Below are positions 17,550 through 27,949 of a stretch of DNA of 51,582 nt, piece after piece. Each line of letters starts with the position of its first letter. Position 1 is the first letter of the stretch. The stretch is from Hyphomicrobiales bacterium. GTDB lineage: Bacteria > Pseudomonadota > Alphaproteobacteria > Rhizobiales > Kaistiaceae. Below the pieces are notes generated by a model. That model did not search any database and was not told where the DNA came from. It saw nothing but the letters and a program-made list of their open reading frames with translations. Position numbers and translations under genes: made by a program. The stretch is from contig JAAEOR010000006.1 of assembly GCA_024222895.1 (NCBI GenBank), positions 1-51,582 on the forward strand. The letters are read 5' to 3'.

Positions 17550-17928
17550 CCCCATGCACTTCGTGCGGAAGCCGGGAGCGCGTCCTCGACAGCCACGAGT
17601 GATCGGGAACCTTATCCCGGCTACCAAGCCGGAGAAAATCTCGCAACGAGAACGAGTCCAAACACCGCCAGACAAGACCACGCTCGCTGTCGATGCCTTC
17701 GAAATAGCCCACAATGTGCATGCGGAAATACCGACCAGGCGGCAGCGAAGGAGCTCCCATGCGAGCCGCGTAAAACGGCTTGCAAACTTCCTCCACAAAA
17801 GCATCGAAGCCGGCATCGGCCAATACCTTCTGCAGCTTGTCGTAGAAGGCGTGGCCCGGAGAACGCGGCATCTCAGCCCATGTCATCATCAGGTCGTCTT
17901 GAACCCCGGTCTCTCGCCGCATCGTCAT
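17550..17928 (-). pseudogene. IS transposase, N-terminal fragment (IS1182-like)
   Basis: MTMRRETGVQDDLMMTWAEM, then GHAFYDKLQKVLADAGFDAF and GRYFRMHIVGYFEGIDSERG, is the usual start of IS1182-like transposases with an InsH-type N-terminal domain. The ORF runs through LSRTRSRLPHEVH and then enters DctM sequence, so the DDE domain is missing. The event that truncated both genes probably used this element's left portion. It is inactive alone. Confidence 0.75.
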
Positions 17929-18375
17929 CGCAAAAACCCTGCCCGAATCCCGATAGCTGCATTGAGTCAGTCAAACCTGACTTCGTCAACGGGCTGTTAG
18001 GGGCCCTGGCAGACGAGACGGTTTGCACAGGGTCCATAATCAAGGAGATGGCGGGCTCGCACGCCGGACCGCTCACAGGGTCGGAAGTGCCCGCCCGTCC
18101 GGCTTCAATGGGTTCTGCTGATTTATGGCGCACCGGAAGCACCCGGATTGCCTCACCCATCTGTTTATCGCCGCATGTTGCGTCACACGGCGTGCGAGGT
18201 TCTCCACCCCGCGAGATCAAAAGCGACTTACGAATTCAAACATCTCCCTATTCGAATTCAACCCAACGCACCGGGTCAATATCAAGAACCCTTGGTATTG
18301 GTCTGTCCGCATCAGCAGGCGCATGGCGCCCGATGAACCGATAATCTGACGACGCTTTTGACGAAGAAATGTGCG
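17929..18375. other. Non-coding region after the transposase fragment
   Basis: About 450 bases with no supportable gene; the short ORFs listed are shadows. The stretch TGACTTCGTCAACGGGCTGTTAGGGG (17970 to 18003 or so) may be the outer end of the transposase-bearing element. A terminal-repeat copy of the TACCAAGG family lies at 18273-18298. Confidence 0.45.
18273..18298 (-). repeat. Solo terminal repeat of TACCAAGG element family
   Basis: The reverse complement reads TACCAAGGGTTCTTGATATT and continues GACCC. It agrees with the 37252 element's end at all but two positions over the outer 23 bases. No partner end was located within 1 kb. Confidence 0.65.
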
Positions 18376-19407
18376 CTAGTTTCGTATTGTCGCGCCAGGT
18401 GCCGGTGCCACGCTCAGCACCTGCTTCGGATTGGCGAATCGATTGTTGTCGATCCTGTAAAGCAGACTTTCAGCTACGGTCTCACCGATGGCGTAGGCCG
18501 GCGAACTGACGCTGGAGATGAGTGGAAGCGAGAACTGCCGGAAGGGAAACGCATTGAACCCGGCGACCATCAGGGTCTCCGGAATGGCCACGCCACGGCG
18601 CGAAGCGGCATGGATAGCTGCAATACCGATCTGGTCGTTGGCGCCGACAATGGCGTCTGGAATTCCAAGTCGGTCGAAAGCAGACAGGATCTGGTCGATC
18701 CCCGCCTGGAAGTCGGTCTCGTTACAGCCAATGCGGGTCACTTTGGCGCGGCGGTGGGCGGCTGCGCGCACGCCGGCTTCCCGCCGCTCAACCGCCGGCC
18801 AGGTATGGGTGGGGGCGGCGAAGACAATTCGCTCGGCGCCCGCGGCGAGCAGGGAATCGGCCAGATCACGGGCGCCGGCGAAGTCGTCCTGGAAGACCGA
18901 ACACGTGTCGGAAAGCTCCGGCATGTCATCCTGAATGATCGCAAGAGGATGGTGCAGGCGCTCGAGAATCCGGTAGATTTCGTGTCGGGATTCCCGGTCG
19001 CCGGAAGCGAAGACCGCCAACGCGTCGACGCCGGCGGCGTGGGCCACGATCTTCTTCAGTCCGTCGATATCCTGGACCCCGTTGATCATCAGTCCATATC
19101 CGGCATTGGCGAGCGCGTTGCTCATGCCGGCCGCAACTTCGTTGAGATAGGGATCGTCGAGAAAGCGGCGGTCAGGATGGACGATCGTCAGACCGATGGC
19201 GTATTCGCGCTGCATGCGCAGGCTGCGGCCGCTGCGTTGGGGCCGATAGCCGAGTTCGTCGATCACCGTAAGGATGCGCGTCTGCGTATCCTTTGAAACG
19301 CGTCCGGCGCGTGCGTTGATGACGTTCGAAACGGTCATCATCGAAACGCCGGCCTTGTCGGCCACATCCCGCAATGTCGGAGCGCGGCGCGAACCCGCAA
19401 AAGTCAT
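18376..19407 (-). CDS. LacI-family transcriptional regulator
   Basis: This encodes 343 residues. The N-terminal helix-turn-helix is TLRDVADKAGVSMMTVSNVI, followed by the hinge region, and then a periplasmic-binding-protein-like effector domain (YAIGLTIVHPDRRFLDDPYL to DAIVGANDQIGIAAIHAASR). It probably represses the hydantoinase operon just upstream on the same strand. The best operator candidate is the palindrome ATTTAACGTTAAAT at 25228-25241, before the first gene of that operon. The inducer would be a sugar-like or hydroxy-acid metabolite. Confidence 0.9.
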   Translation of the reverse strand: MTFAGSRRAPTLRDVADKAGVSMMTVSNVINARAGRVSKDTQTRILTVIDELGYRPQRSGRSLRMQREYAIGLTIVHPDRRFLDDPYLNEVAAGMSNALANAGYGLMINGVQDIDGLKKIVAHAAGVDALAVFASGDRESRHEIYRILERLHHPLAIIQDDMPELSDTCSVFQDDFAGARDLADSLLAAGAERIVFAAPTHTWPAVERREAGVRAAAHRRAKVTRIGCNETDFQAGIDQILSAFDRLGIPDAIVGANDQIGIAAIHAASRRGVAIPETLMVAGFNAFPFRQFSLPLISSVSSPAYAIGETVAESLLYRIDNNRFANPKQVLSVAPAPGATIRN

Positions 19408-19524
19408 GGACGGTTACACTCCCTGGTTCGCCGCTTTCCCGGCTGAGTCATGCGGTCTCGCTGAAGACCCGGATTCAACTCGTCCCCGGTTGCTCGTTAA
19501 CCCGACTCGCAAGAGGCCGAGGTA

Positions 19525-21294
19525 TCATCCCCGGGCGCCGGCCGCCCCGCGTAGCAGTGTCGTCCGGGTTGTGTCGAGACCAAATGTCTCGGTGAGCGCG
19601 ACGCCGTAGATCGACTCGGCGCGTTCGAGGCTGACCCATCCTTCACGGACGTCGCTTGCCACGCGAGCGGGATCCCGCTCGCCGGGCGGCCCGTATCCAC
19701 CGCCGCCACAGCTGATCGATACCATCGCTTCGCCCGGGCCGATGACCACCTCGGCGCAGCCTGGAACCGGCTCCAGCGTGCCGTCGATGTGCTTCTTGAA
19801 CTGGGCGGACGGACCGCCGGGCAAGCCGCCCCGGGTTCCGGCCGCCGGGTTTGCGTTGCCGTCGCTGACATAGGCGACGGTCATGTCGCTATCCAGCGGC
19901 GAGAATTCGGAGTAGGCGCCAAGTGCACCGCGGAAGCGGCCCGCGCCTTCCGTGTCCGGCATCAGGCGCCGCGCATGAACGATGATCGGATGGCGCAGCT
20001 CATCGATCTCCATTGAATCCTGATAGCACATGCCGGCGTTGCCGACGTGGAGGATGGTGAGCCAGCCATCGGTGGTCGGCGTTCCGGCGCCGCCGGTACA
20101 GCCGAGATAGACCTCGTTGACGAATGGCTCGCCCTCGTGGATGCCGGAAATGACGCCGGACGACGGCGGGATCACAGCTCCGGTTTCGGCCATGCCAAGC
20201 CCGTCGGCAAGTTCGGCAATGGCGCATTGCACCGGGTTGGCAACTCTGTCGGCGAGATTGGTGGTTGCGACTGAACAGGATGTCGGATGGACCGGGCGGC
20301 CCACCGTGCAGCCGTCGCGCAAATGGACCTTGATCCGACGGAAACTCCCCTCGTTCTTGGGCACCGTGTGGTCGATCGAGTTGAAGATACCCACCATCGG
20401 CGCCGACAGTGCGCATCCTTCTGAGAGGTTCAGGCCGTTCTCCATACAATCGGGATTGTCTCGCAGGTCGACCTCGATCATCGCGTCGTCCGGCCGGACG
20501 TCGACGGTCACCTTGATCTCGACGCCGTCGTCCGGTGTCGCGGGGAACGGGTCGTGCCTGCTGCTGCGGGTTATCCGGCCTTTTGGCATCGCGGCGACAA
20601 CGTCGATCATCCGCTGTTCGCTATAGTCGAACCAGGCGCGGGCGTAGTCTTCGAGCGCCTCCCAACCGATCTCACGGCCAAGCGCTAGGATTTCACGCTC
20701 GCCGACCCGAGCGGCGCCGAGCGTGGCGAGGTAGTCTCCCCACCATTGGTCCGGCACCCGGATACGCATGCGGCACATGCGGACGATGTCCATGTTGTGC
20801 TCGTAGTCGCTCTGGATCTTGACCGCGGGAAAGATCAGCGCGCCCTCGCCATAGACGTCCCTGGCGGCGCCCATATAGGTGGTTGGCAGCGCATTGCCGC
20901 AATCGGCCTGGTGCCCCTTGGCGAGAAGCGTGAAACGATGAACGCCGTCATCGTCGATCACCGGCACGAGGATCGAATGATCGGCCGGATGGGTGCAGCC
21001 GTGATACGGGGAGTTGTGAAGAAACGCATCGCCGCGCCGCAGCACCGGATGGTTCTCGGTCATTGTCCGGCACATGATCTCCGGGCCGCGCAGCACGTGG
21101 ATCGGCAAGCTGTCGGAAGCGGTGAGCAATTCGTGCCGTGCCGTCAGGATCACACACGAGAAATCGCGGGCGATCGTCAGGATGCCGGACCGTCCGGTTC
21201 GATGCAGCGTGTTGGACATCTTGCGGGCAATGCCATCGAGGCGTGCGGTGAGCACGGCCATCTGCACGCCGCCGACTGTCGAGGTCGGGGTCAT
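19525..21294 (-). CDS. hyuB: Hydantoinase B/oxoprolinase-family subunit
   Basis: This encodes 589 residues matching the HyuB/acetone-carboxylase alpha-like family: FSCVILTARHELLTASDSLP, the metal-associated GDAFLHNSPYHGCTHPADHS, and the Gly-rich C-terminus ISCGGGGYGPPGERDPARVA. It pairs with HyuA, whose stop codon abuts this start with no gap. The complex uses ATP to open a cyclic amide such as a hydantoin or 5-oxoproline, or to activate a related compound. The symbol names the family; the substrate is not shown by sequence. Confidence 0.88.
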   Translation of the reverse strand: MTPTSTVGGVQMAVLTARLDGIARKMSNTLHRTGRSGILTIARDFSCVILTARHELLTASDSLPIHVLRGPEIMCRTMTENHPVLRRGDAFLHNSPYHGCTHPADHSILVPVIDDDGVHRFTLLAKGHQADCGNALPTTYMGAARDVYGEGALIFPAVKIQSDYEHNMDIVRMCRMRIRVPDQWWGDYLATLGAARVGEREILALGREIGWEALEDYARAWFDYSEQRMIDVVAAMPKGRITRSSRHDPFPATPDDGVEIKVTVDVRPDDAMIEVDLRDNPDCMENGLNLSEGCALSAPMVGIFNSIDHTVPKNEGSFRRIKVHLRDGCTVGRPVHPTSCSVATTNLADRVANPVQCAIAELADGLGMAETGAVIPPSSGVISGIHEGEPFVNEVYLGCTGGAGTPTTDGWLTILHVGNAGMCYQDSMEIDELRHPIIVHARRLMPDTEGAGRFRGALGAYSEFSPLDSDMTVAYVSDGNANPAAGTRGGLPGGPSAQFKKHIDGTLEPVPGCAEVVIGPGEAMVSISCGGGGYGPPGERDPARVASDVREGWVSLERAESIYGVALTETFGLDTTRTTLLRGAAGARG

Positions 21295-23424
21295 CTAGGA
21301 CTCCTGCGAACGAATGTCGATGACAAGCGTACCGCGCTGGTCGCGGCGGGCGGTGACACCGGGGTCGATGACGATTGACGTGAAGTCGGATTCCACGATC
21401 GCCGGGCCGATCACGGTGTCGGCCTCCGTCAGAGCTTCGAAACGATGGATTGCGGCATCGACCCAGCCGAGCCCGGCGAAATAGGCCTGTCGCTGTAACA
21501 TTGCCGACATGTCGACTGGTGTATTCAGGCGTCCCAGATGTGGCGCGCCGATACGGCACCGCACCGTGGCGTTCCAGCCAACCGTCTCGATCGCTGAAGT
21601 AGGATCATTGACGGCAAACACCTCTTGATGCGTGCGGTGGAAGTCGGTGACCAGCGCTTCGACGTCGCCGGGACCGTCGAAGCGGCTTGCCCGCATCGGC
21701 ACCTCGATCTCCCACGCCTGGTCGGGATAGCGGGCCTCCGTGGACCAGTCGATGGTGACTACTGAGGGATCGACGCCGGTGCTTTCGGCAAAAGCATGAC
21801 AGCGCGTCTCGAGCCGGTCGAGGATCGCATTGACACCGTCCATGTCGAACGCCCTGCTGTCGGTATGAAACATCGCCTGATTGTGGGCCATAAGGTCGGA
21901 GACCAGAGCCCCGGCTGCGGCGAGCACGGCCCCGGTTTCGGGGACCAGCACGGTATGGCATCCCAGCCGCCGACCAATCGGCACGCAGTTGAGGCCGGCA
22001 GCCCCGCCCCCGGCGATGAACGCCGCGTCTGCCGGATCGATCCCCTGGTTGACGGTAATCCCCATGATGGCCTGAACCATATTCTCCGTCGCCAGGCCCA
22101 CCACCGCCGCCGCGGCTTCCTCGACCGTCAGGTCGAGCGGGTCGGCCACAGCGCCGTGAATTGCCGACGCGGCCGCTTGTCGATCCAGAGCCATTCGGCC
22201 GCCAAGGAAGAATGAAGCGTCGATGTATCCAAGAACGATCGCAGCATCGGTCACCGTCGGTCGGGTGCCGCCTTGTCCATATGCCACCGGCCCCGGCACC
22301 GCCCCGGCGCTGATTGGCCCGACATGCAAGAGGCCGCCTTTGTCGACCCAGGCAATCGACCCGCCGCCGGCACCAATACTCTTTGTATCGACGGACGGCA
22401 TACCGGTCATGTGGCTGGAAAGGGGGCGCCCGAGCCAGGTCTCGCGGGTCCGCGGGATGCGTCCGGCACGGACCAGCGAAACATCGAATGTCGTACCGCC
22501 GGCGTCTCCGACGATCAGCGTGTCCGATACATCCGCCGGTGCATATGCGCGGGCACCGACCGGCCCCATACTCGGTCCGGAGTTGATCAAATGAACGGGA
22601 GAGCGCGCGACATGGGTCGCATCCATGACGCCGCCCTGCGACGTGACGACCAGCAGGCGACCCTTGAACCCTGCAGCATCGAGGCGGCTTTCGAGGCCGC
22701 TCATATACGCCCCCATGATCGGCTTCAGTGACGCGTCCAGACAGGTCGACATCGCCCGCCGGTATTCGCGGATTGACGGGTTGATCTGATGCGACAACGT
22801 GAAGGGGATGCCGGGCAGGTGTCGCTCGATCAAGCGCCCGATGGCCAGTTCATGAGCTGGATTGACGATCGACCACAACAGACAGACGGCAACTGCCTCG
22901 ACTTCCTTTGGGCGCAAGCTCGCGATCAGGTCGACCACCTCGTCCTCGTCGAGCGGCGTTCTGATCGAGCCGTCGCGGAGGATCCGCTCGCCGACCTCGT
23001 AGGTAAGCGATTTGGGTACGAATGGATCCGGATAGGGAACCGTGAAGTTGAAGGCCTCCTGTCGCCCGCCCTCGCGAAACACAAGCGTATCCGGATGGCC
23101 GCTGGTGGTAACAAAGGCCGTCCGCGCTGTTCGCCCCGTCACGATCGCGTTGATCGCATGGGTGGTGCCATGCACCATGAACTCGGCCCGGCCAAGGTAG
23201 TCGGTCAGGCTTTCATTCGCCTGCTCCGCGGCGATCATGAGCGCATCGAGGACACCGGCGGCGGGATCCGTCGGTGTGGTTGGCGCTTTGTAGATGCGGA
23301 CACTGCCGTCGAGTTCACCGGCAATCAGGTCGGTGAATGTACCGCCGGTATCGACGGCAAACCGCAGGCCGGCTTTTGTGCCAACCGAGTCGGTTTGGCG
23401 CGGCAGATTCGTGGGATTGTTCAT
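21295..23424 (-). CDS. hyuA: Hydantoinase A/oxoprolinase-family subunit
   Basis: This encodes 709 residues. RFAVDTGGTFTDLIAGELDG is the N-terminal phosphate-binding motif of the actin-like ATPase fold. VHGTTHAINAIVTGR and LIVGDAGGTTFDVSLV are further family signatures. The ATG has a GGAG site at suitable distance. It provides the ATPase part of the HyuAB complex. It is third in the operon rraA-like, SDR, hyuA, hyuB. Confidence 0.9.
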   Translation of the reverse strand: MNNPTNLPRQTDSVGTKAGLRFAVDTGGTFTDLIAGELDGSVRIYKAPTTPTDPAAGVLDALMIAAEQANESLTDYLGRAEFMVHGTTHAINAIVTGRTARTAFVTTSGHPDTLVFREGGRQEAFNFTVPYPDPFVPKSLTYEVGERILRDGSIRTPLDEDEVVDLIASLRPKEVEAVAVCLLWSIVNPAHELAIGRLIERHLPGIPFTLSHQINPSIREYRRAMSTCLDASLKPIMGAYMSGLESRLDAAGFKGRLLVVTSQGGVMDATHVARSPVHLINSGPSMGPVGARAYAPADVSDTLIVGDAGGTTFDVSLVRAGRIPRTRETWLGRPLSSHMTGMPSVDTKSIGAGGGSIAWVDKGGLLHVGPISAGAVPGPVAYGQGGTRPTVTDAAIVLGYIDASFFLGGRMALDRQAAASAIHGAVADPLDLTVEEAAAAVVGLATENMVQAIMGITVNQGIDPADAAFIAGGGAAGLNCVPIGRRLGCHTVLVPETGAVLAAAGALVSDLMAHNQAMFHTDSRAFDMDGVNAILDRLETRCHAFAESTGVDPSVVTIDWSTEARYPDQAWEIEVPMRASRFDGPGDVEALVTDFHRTHQEVFAVNDPTSAIETVGWNATVRCRIGAPHLGRLNTPVDMSAMLQRQAYFAGLGWVDAAIHRFEALTEADTVIGPAIVESDFTSIVIDPGVTARRDQRGTLVIDIRSQES

Positions 23425-23490
23425 GGCGTCGCTCCAGCCGGCGGTATTGGCGGCCGGTACATTATCCCGGTCGTGCTGGAGCGAGGCGCG

Positions 23491-24291
23491 TCAAAGGACG
23501 AGGACATGGCCACCGTCGATGACGAGCGTTGCCCCGGTCATGAAATCGGAGCCGTGTGATGCCAGAAGCAGGATGGCTCCGTCGAAGTCTTCCACCTGGC
23601 CGACGCGTAGGAGCGGGATTTCGTCGACAAGCGGCTGGCTGGCTTCGCTGGCGAAAAAATCGCGATTCATCCCGGTCACGACGTAGCCCGGCGCCAGAGT
23701 ATTGACCCGGATGCCTTTGTCGGCGAGCTCGAGTGCCATGATCCGGGAGAGCTGAGAGACACCGGCCTTTGCAGCCGAATAGGCCGCCATCTCGGCCCTC
23801 GGCCGTAGCGCGAGGATCGACGACACGTTGACGATCCGGCTTCCGGGTTTCATGCGGCGGGCGGCTTCCCGCGCCATCAGGAATAGGGAATCGAGATTGA
23901 CGTCGAGGATTTCGCGCCAGTCATCGAAGCTCAGGGTTGCCACCGCGCCGCTGCTGGAGATTCCGGCGTTGTTGACCAGCAGGTCGATCGGTCCGAATGC
24001 TGTTTCGATCTCGTCGAAGACTTCGGGAATCCGGTCGGGATGCTTCAGGTCGAACGGCGTAACGATCGACACGCCGCCGGCATCGGCGATCGCCGCGGCC
24101 ACCCGGTCAAGTTCTTGGCGCCGCCGGCCGGCGAGGGCGACCCGCGCTCCGTTTGCCGCCAGCACTGTTGCGAAACGGGCGCCGAGCCCGCTCGACGCAC
24201 CCGTCACCAGAGCAACCGTTCCGGACATGTCGAAAATGGCCTCGGCTCTCATGGCCGCCGCGGCGGTGGCGGTCGGTGCGGCGTCAGCCAT
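23491..24291 (-). CDS. Short-chain dehydrogenase/reductase (SDR)
   Basis: Classical SDR of about 265 residues: cofactor loop ALVTGASSGLGARF, NNAGIS, catalytic Ser in IVNVSSILALRP, and YSAAK for Tyr and Lys. An Arg-rich region after the second strand (ALAGRRRQELDR) favours NADP(H). The track ORF begins at a GTG at 24354. I take the ATG at 24291, and an ATG at 24252 is also possible; none has a clear ribosome site. It oxidises or reduces a hydroxy/keto group in the pathway of its operon neighbours. Confidence 0.82.
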   Translation of the reverse strand: MADAAPTATAAAAMRAEAIFDMSGTVALVTGASSGLGARFATVLAANGARVALAGRRRQELDRVAAAIADAGGVSIVTPFDLKHPDRIPEVFDEIETAFGPIDLLVNNAGISSSGAVATLSFDDWREILDVNLDSLFLMAREAARRMKPGSRIVNVSSILALRPRAEMAAYSAAKAGVSQLSRIMALELADKGIRVNTLAPGYVVTGMNRDFFASEASQPLVDEIPLLRVGQVEDFDGAILLLASHGSDFMTGATLVIDGGHVLVL

Positions 24292-24543
24292 GGTCGTGCC
24301 CCGGCGTGAACAGGCCAGGGTGGGACTGGCCTGCAGGATCGCCTGGTTCTGCACTCGGCGGTGCTTTGCCCGTTGCGATGCTACCGACGCCGATTTCCGA
24401 TCGGCCGTCGAACATCCCGGGGCCGAGGCCTGAATGCTGCATCCGGTGCCGATGGACGAGCGGGACCTTGACCCCGCTGCCGACCCCTTTCTTCGACCGA
24501 AGTCCGCTTGCCACGTTTCTCCCCGACCGTATCTCTGATGTTG

Positions 24544-25200
24544 TCAGAGAACTCCGTATTTGGCGTAGACGTCGGCGAGCAGGCTGCCCTCGCGCAATTC
24601 GTCGCGTGTGTGGTTTTCGGCGGTTGCCTTGACGAATGCCAGGCGGAAGGCCTCTTCCGCAACGTCTTGCGGGACAGCGACGACACCGTCCACGTCGCCA
24701 AACAGGATATCTCCACTGCGGACCCGCACCCCGCCGCAATCCACCGGCCGGTCGATTTCGACCATCTTACCCCTCCCACGGCTGTCCAGTGGTCCGATGC
24801 CGCCATGGAACACCGGGAAGCCAAGATCGCGAATCATGCGGACATCACGCACCAGGCCATCGGTGACGCAGCCGACAGCGCCCCGGGCCAAAGCGGCGGT
24901 CGTTAGAAGCTCTCCCCACGGCGCCAGACGGTCGGTCGGGCCGTCACAACCGAGGACCGGCACCTCACCAGGCTTCAGATCGTCGATCAGCTGGATTTCC
25001 AACTCGTAGGGATTCTCGCCGTCGATGACGGAGTAGGTGTTGGTGTAGAGGCCGGTTCGGGCTTTGCCGAGCAGCACCAGCGACTCGTCCAATGGGCGGA
25101 CAAAAGGCCGGAGCGCCCTGTTGGGATGGCCCAACTCGTCGAGCACGTCCGATAGCACGGCCGTGTAGAGTGTTTCCTTGATTTCGGCGGATAGGATCAC
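24544..25200 (-). CDS. RraA-like protein (aldolase/decarboxylase family)
   Basis: This encodes 218 residues. GCVTDGLVRDVRMIRDLGFP carries the Gly-x-x-Arg-Asp core and GDILFGDVDGVVAVPQDVAE the C-terminal signature of the RraA/HMG aldolase fold. The start is GTG at 25200. It is first in the operon, 28 bases downstream of a LacI-type palindrome. A metal-dependent pyruvate aldolase or oxaloacetate decarboxylase role in the same pathway is likely. It is only distantly similar to the RraA-like protein at 9106. Confidence 0.83.
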   Translation of the reverse strand: MILSAEIKETLYTAVLSDVLDELGHPNRALRPFVRPLDESLVLLGKARTGLYTNTYSVIDGENPYELEIQLIDDLKPGEVPVLGCDGPTDRLAPWGELLTTAALARGAVGCVTDGLVRDVRMIRDLGFPVFHGGIGPLDSRGRGKMVEIDRPVDCGGVRVRSGDILFGDVDGVVAVPQDVAEEAFRLAFVKATAENHTRDELREGSLLADVYAKYGVL

Positions 25201-25579
25201 GCTTTGGGTCTCACCTGTCAGAGTCAGATTTAACGTTAAATAATCGCCGTCTGGCCGTCAAGCGGGGACTGGGGGAGCGGCTCACACCGGTGCCCATTCA
25301 TGCCATACGCGAAAGTAGCTGTTTGCGCTCCCACGATTGTTCATAAGGTGCTTGTTGCCGGTGTGACAACCGGCATTGTCCTTTGTTCGGTCTCCACGGC
25401 AACGCAAACGTCCTCGTCGGCCCCAGCCGCATTTACGAATAGATGATGTATGCGTAACGCGCCTGTTCTATTGATAGCCGGACGCCCGTCCAGCCAGGGT
25501 TCATCACCGTTGTCTGCGGCGTTCGGAAGACCCGCGGCCAGTACGAAAACAGGGAGAATCTTGTGAAGGTGTTGAGACG
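25201..25579. promoter_or_regulatory. Divergent promoter region between two catabolic operons
   Basis: About 380 bases separate the minus-strand rraA-SDR-hyuAB operon from the plus-strand dehydrogenase pair. No gene is supported inside. The only strong signal is the palindrome at 25228-25241. Shared control of both operons by the LacI-type regulator is possible but not shown. Confidence 0.5.
25228..25241. promoter_or_regulatory. Putative LacI-family operator
   Basis: ATTTAACGTTAAAT is a perfect 14-base palindrome with the central CG typical of LacI/GalR operators. It lies just upstream of the GTG start of the RraA-like gene, where a bound repressor would block the promoter. The adjacent LacI-type gene at 18376-19407 is the natural candidate ligand. 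Confidence 0.65.
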
Positions 25580-26712
<1,133 letters not shown>

Positions 26713-26713
<1 letters not shown>

Positions 26714-27780
26714 TGCCGGTCGAGCGGCCGCTCCGGGTTGCAGTTGTCGGTGCAGGTTATTTCAGCCAGTTCCACCTGAGCGCCTGGGAAGAAATGCCGG
26801 AGGTTTCGCTGGTGGCCGTTTGCGACCTCGATCCGGTGCGTCTGGCAGCGGCCACAGATGGACGCAGCGCCCGCGGCTATGACGACCTCGCGATTCTGCT
26901 CGCGAACGAATCGCCGGACATTGTCGACATTGTCGCTCCCCCCGTCGCCCATGCCGGCCTCATCCGGGCCTCGCTGCATCCCGGTCGCACGATCATCTGC
27001 CAGAAGCCGTTCTGTCTCTCCCTGGACGAAGCGGCTGCCGTCAGCGAAGAGGCCGCCGGCGCCGACACCCGCGTGGTCATCCATGAGAACTTTCGTTTCC
27101 AGCCATGGTACCGCGCCCTCAAGACCATGCTCGACGACGGGGCCTTGGGGTCGATCTACCAGGCGCGCTTCGTCTTGCGCCCCGGTGATGGCCGCGGGGC
27201 GGAGGCTTATCTTCACCGGCAGCCGGCGTTTCAGAAAATGCCACGCTTCCTCATCCATGAAACCGGTGTGCATTTCATTGACCTGTTCCGATGGATGTTC
27301 GGGGCAATCGATGCGGTTTACGCTGATGTGCGCCGGCTGAACCCGGCGATCAGCGGCGAGGACGCCGGCGTCCTGATCTTCGATCACCAGGACGGAACCC
27401 AGTCCATTTTCGATGGCAACCGGCATAGCGATCACGCCGCCGACAATCGGCGCAAGACGATGGGCGAGATGACAGTGGAGGGCGAGGGCGGAACGGTGCG
27501 AGTTGACGGATACGGGCGGATGTGGCTCCGCCGTTTTGACGAAAACCGGGAACAGCCGATCCACCTGGATCTGCCGGTCGACGACGATGCGTTCGGCGGC
27601 GGCTGCGTCGCAAATCTCATCCGGCATGTGGTTGACGGCCTGGTCCGCGGGGCTGCGATCGAGAATCAGGCCGGCGATTACTTGGCAGTCATGGCCATCG
27701 ACGACGCGGCCTACACATCCGCTGGATCGGGCAAGAAGATCAGGCTCGGTGGCTCGCCCATCACAACCCTGGAGCCATAG
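26713..27780 (+). CDS. Gfo/Idh/MocA-family oxidoreductase
   Basis: This encodes about 355 residues. The Rossmann start is VAVVGAGYFSQFHLSAWEE. CQKPFCLSLDEA is the EKP-like motif with Gln replacing Glu. HETGVHFIDLFRWMFG holds the family's substrate-binding His/Asp region. It would oxidise a sugar or polyol-like substrate with NAD(P). It is translationally coupled to the upstream dehydrogenase by TGATG. A paralogue is at 43909. Confidence 0.87.
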
Positions 27781-27949
27781 GTCGCGGAGATCCGCGAGCG
27801 GTTTCCGATCAACACGTGAGCCGTGTCCACCAGGGAGCGCGCGTTTATATCTTGCGGCCACTATCGGTGGTATCATCGGTGGACTCACCAGCGGGTGACC
27901 GACATCGCCTAGGCCACCGGCATTTCGTTCTCAAGGCCGGAATCTTCTA

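Noticed and set aside
18125-18349. Short plus-strand ORFs beside the transposase fragment
   Set aside because: No ribosome site, no similarity, and they run through the terminal-repeat remnant at 18273-18298.
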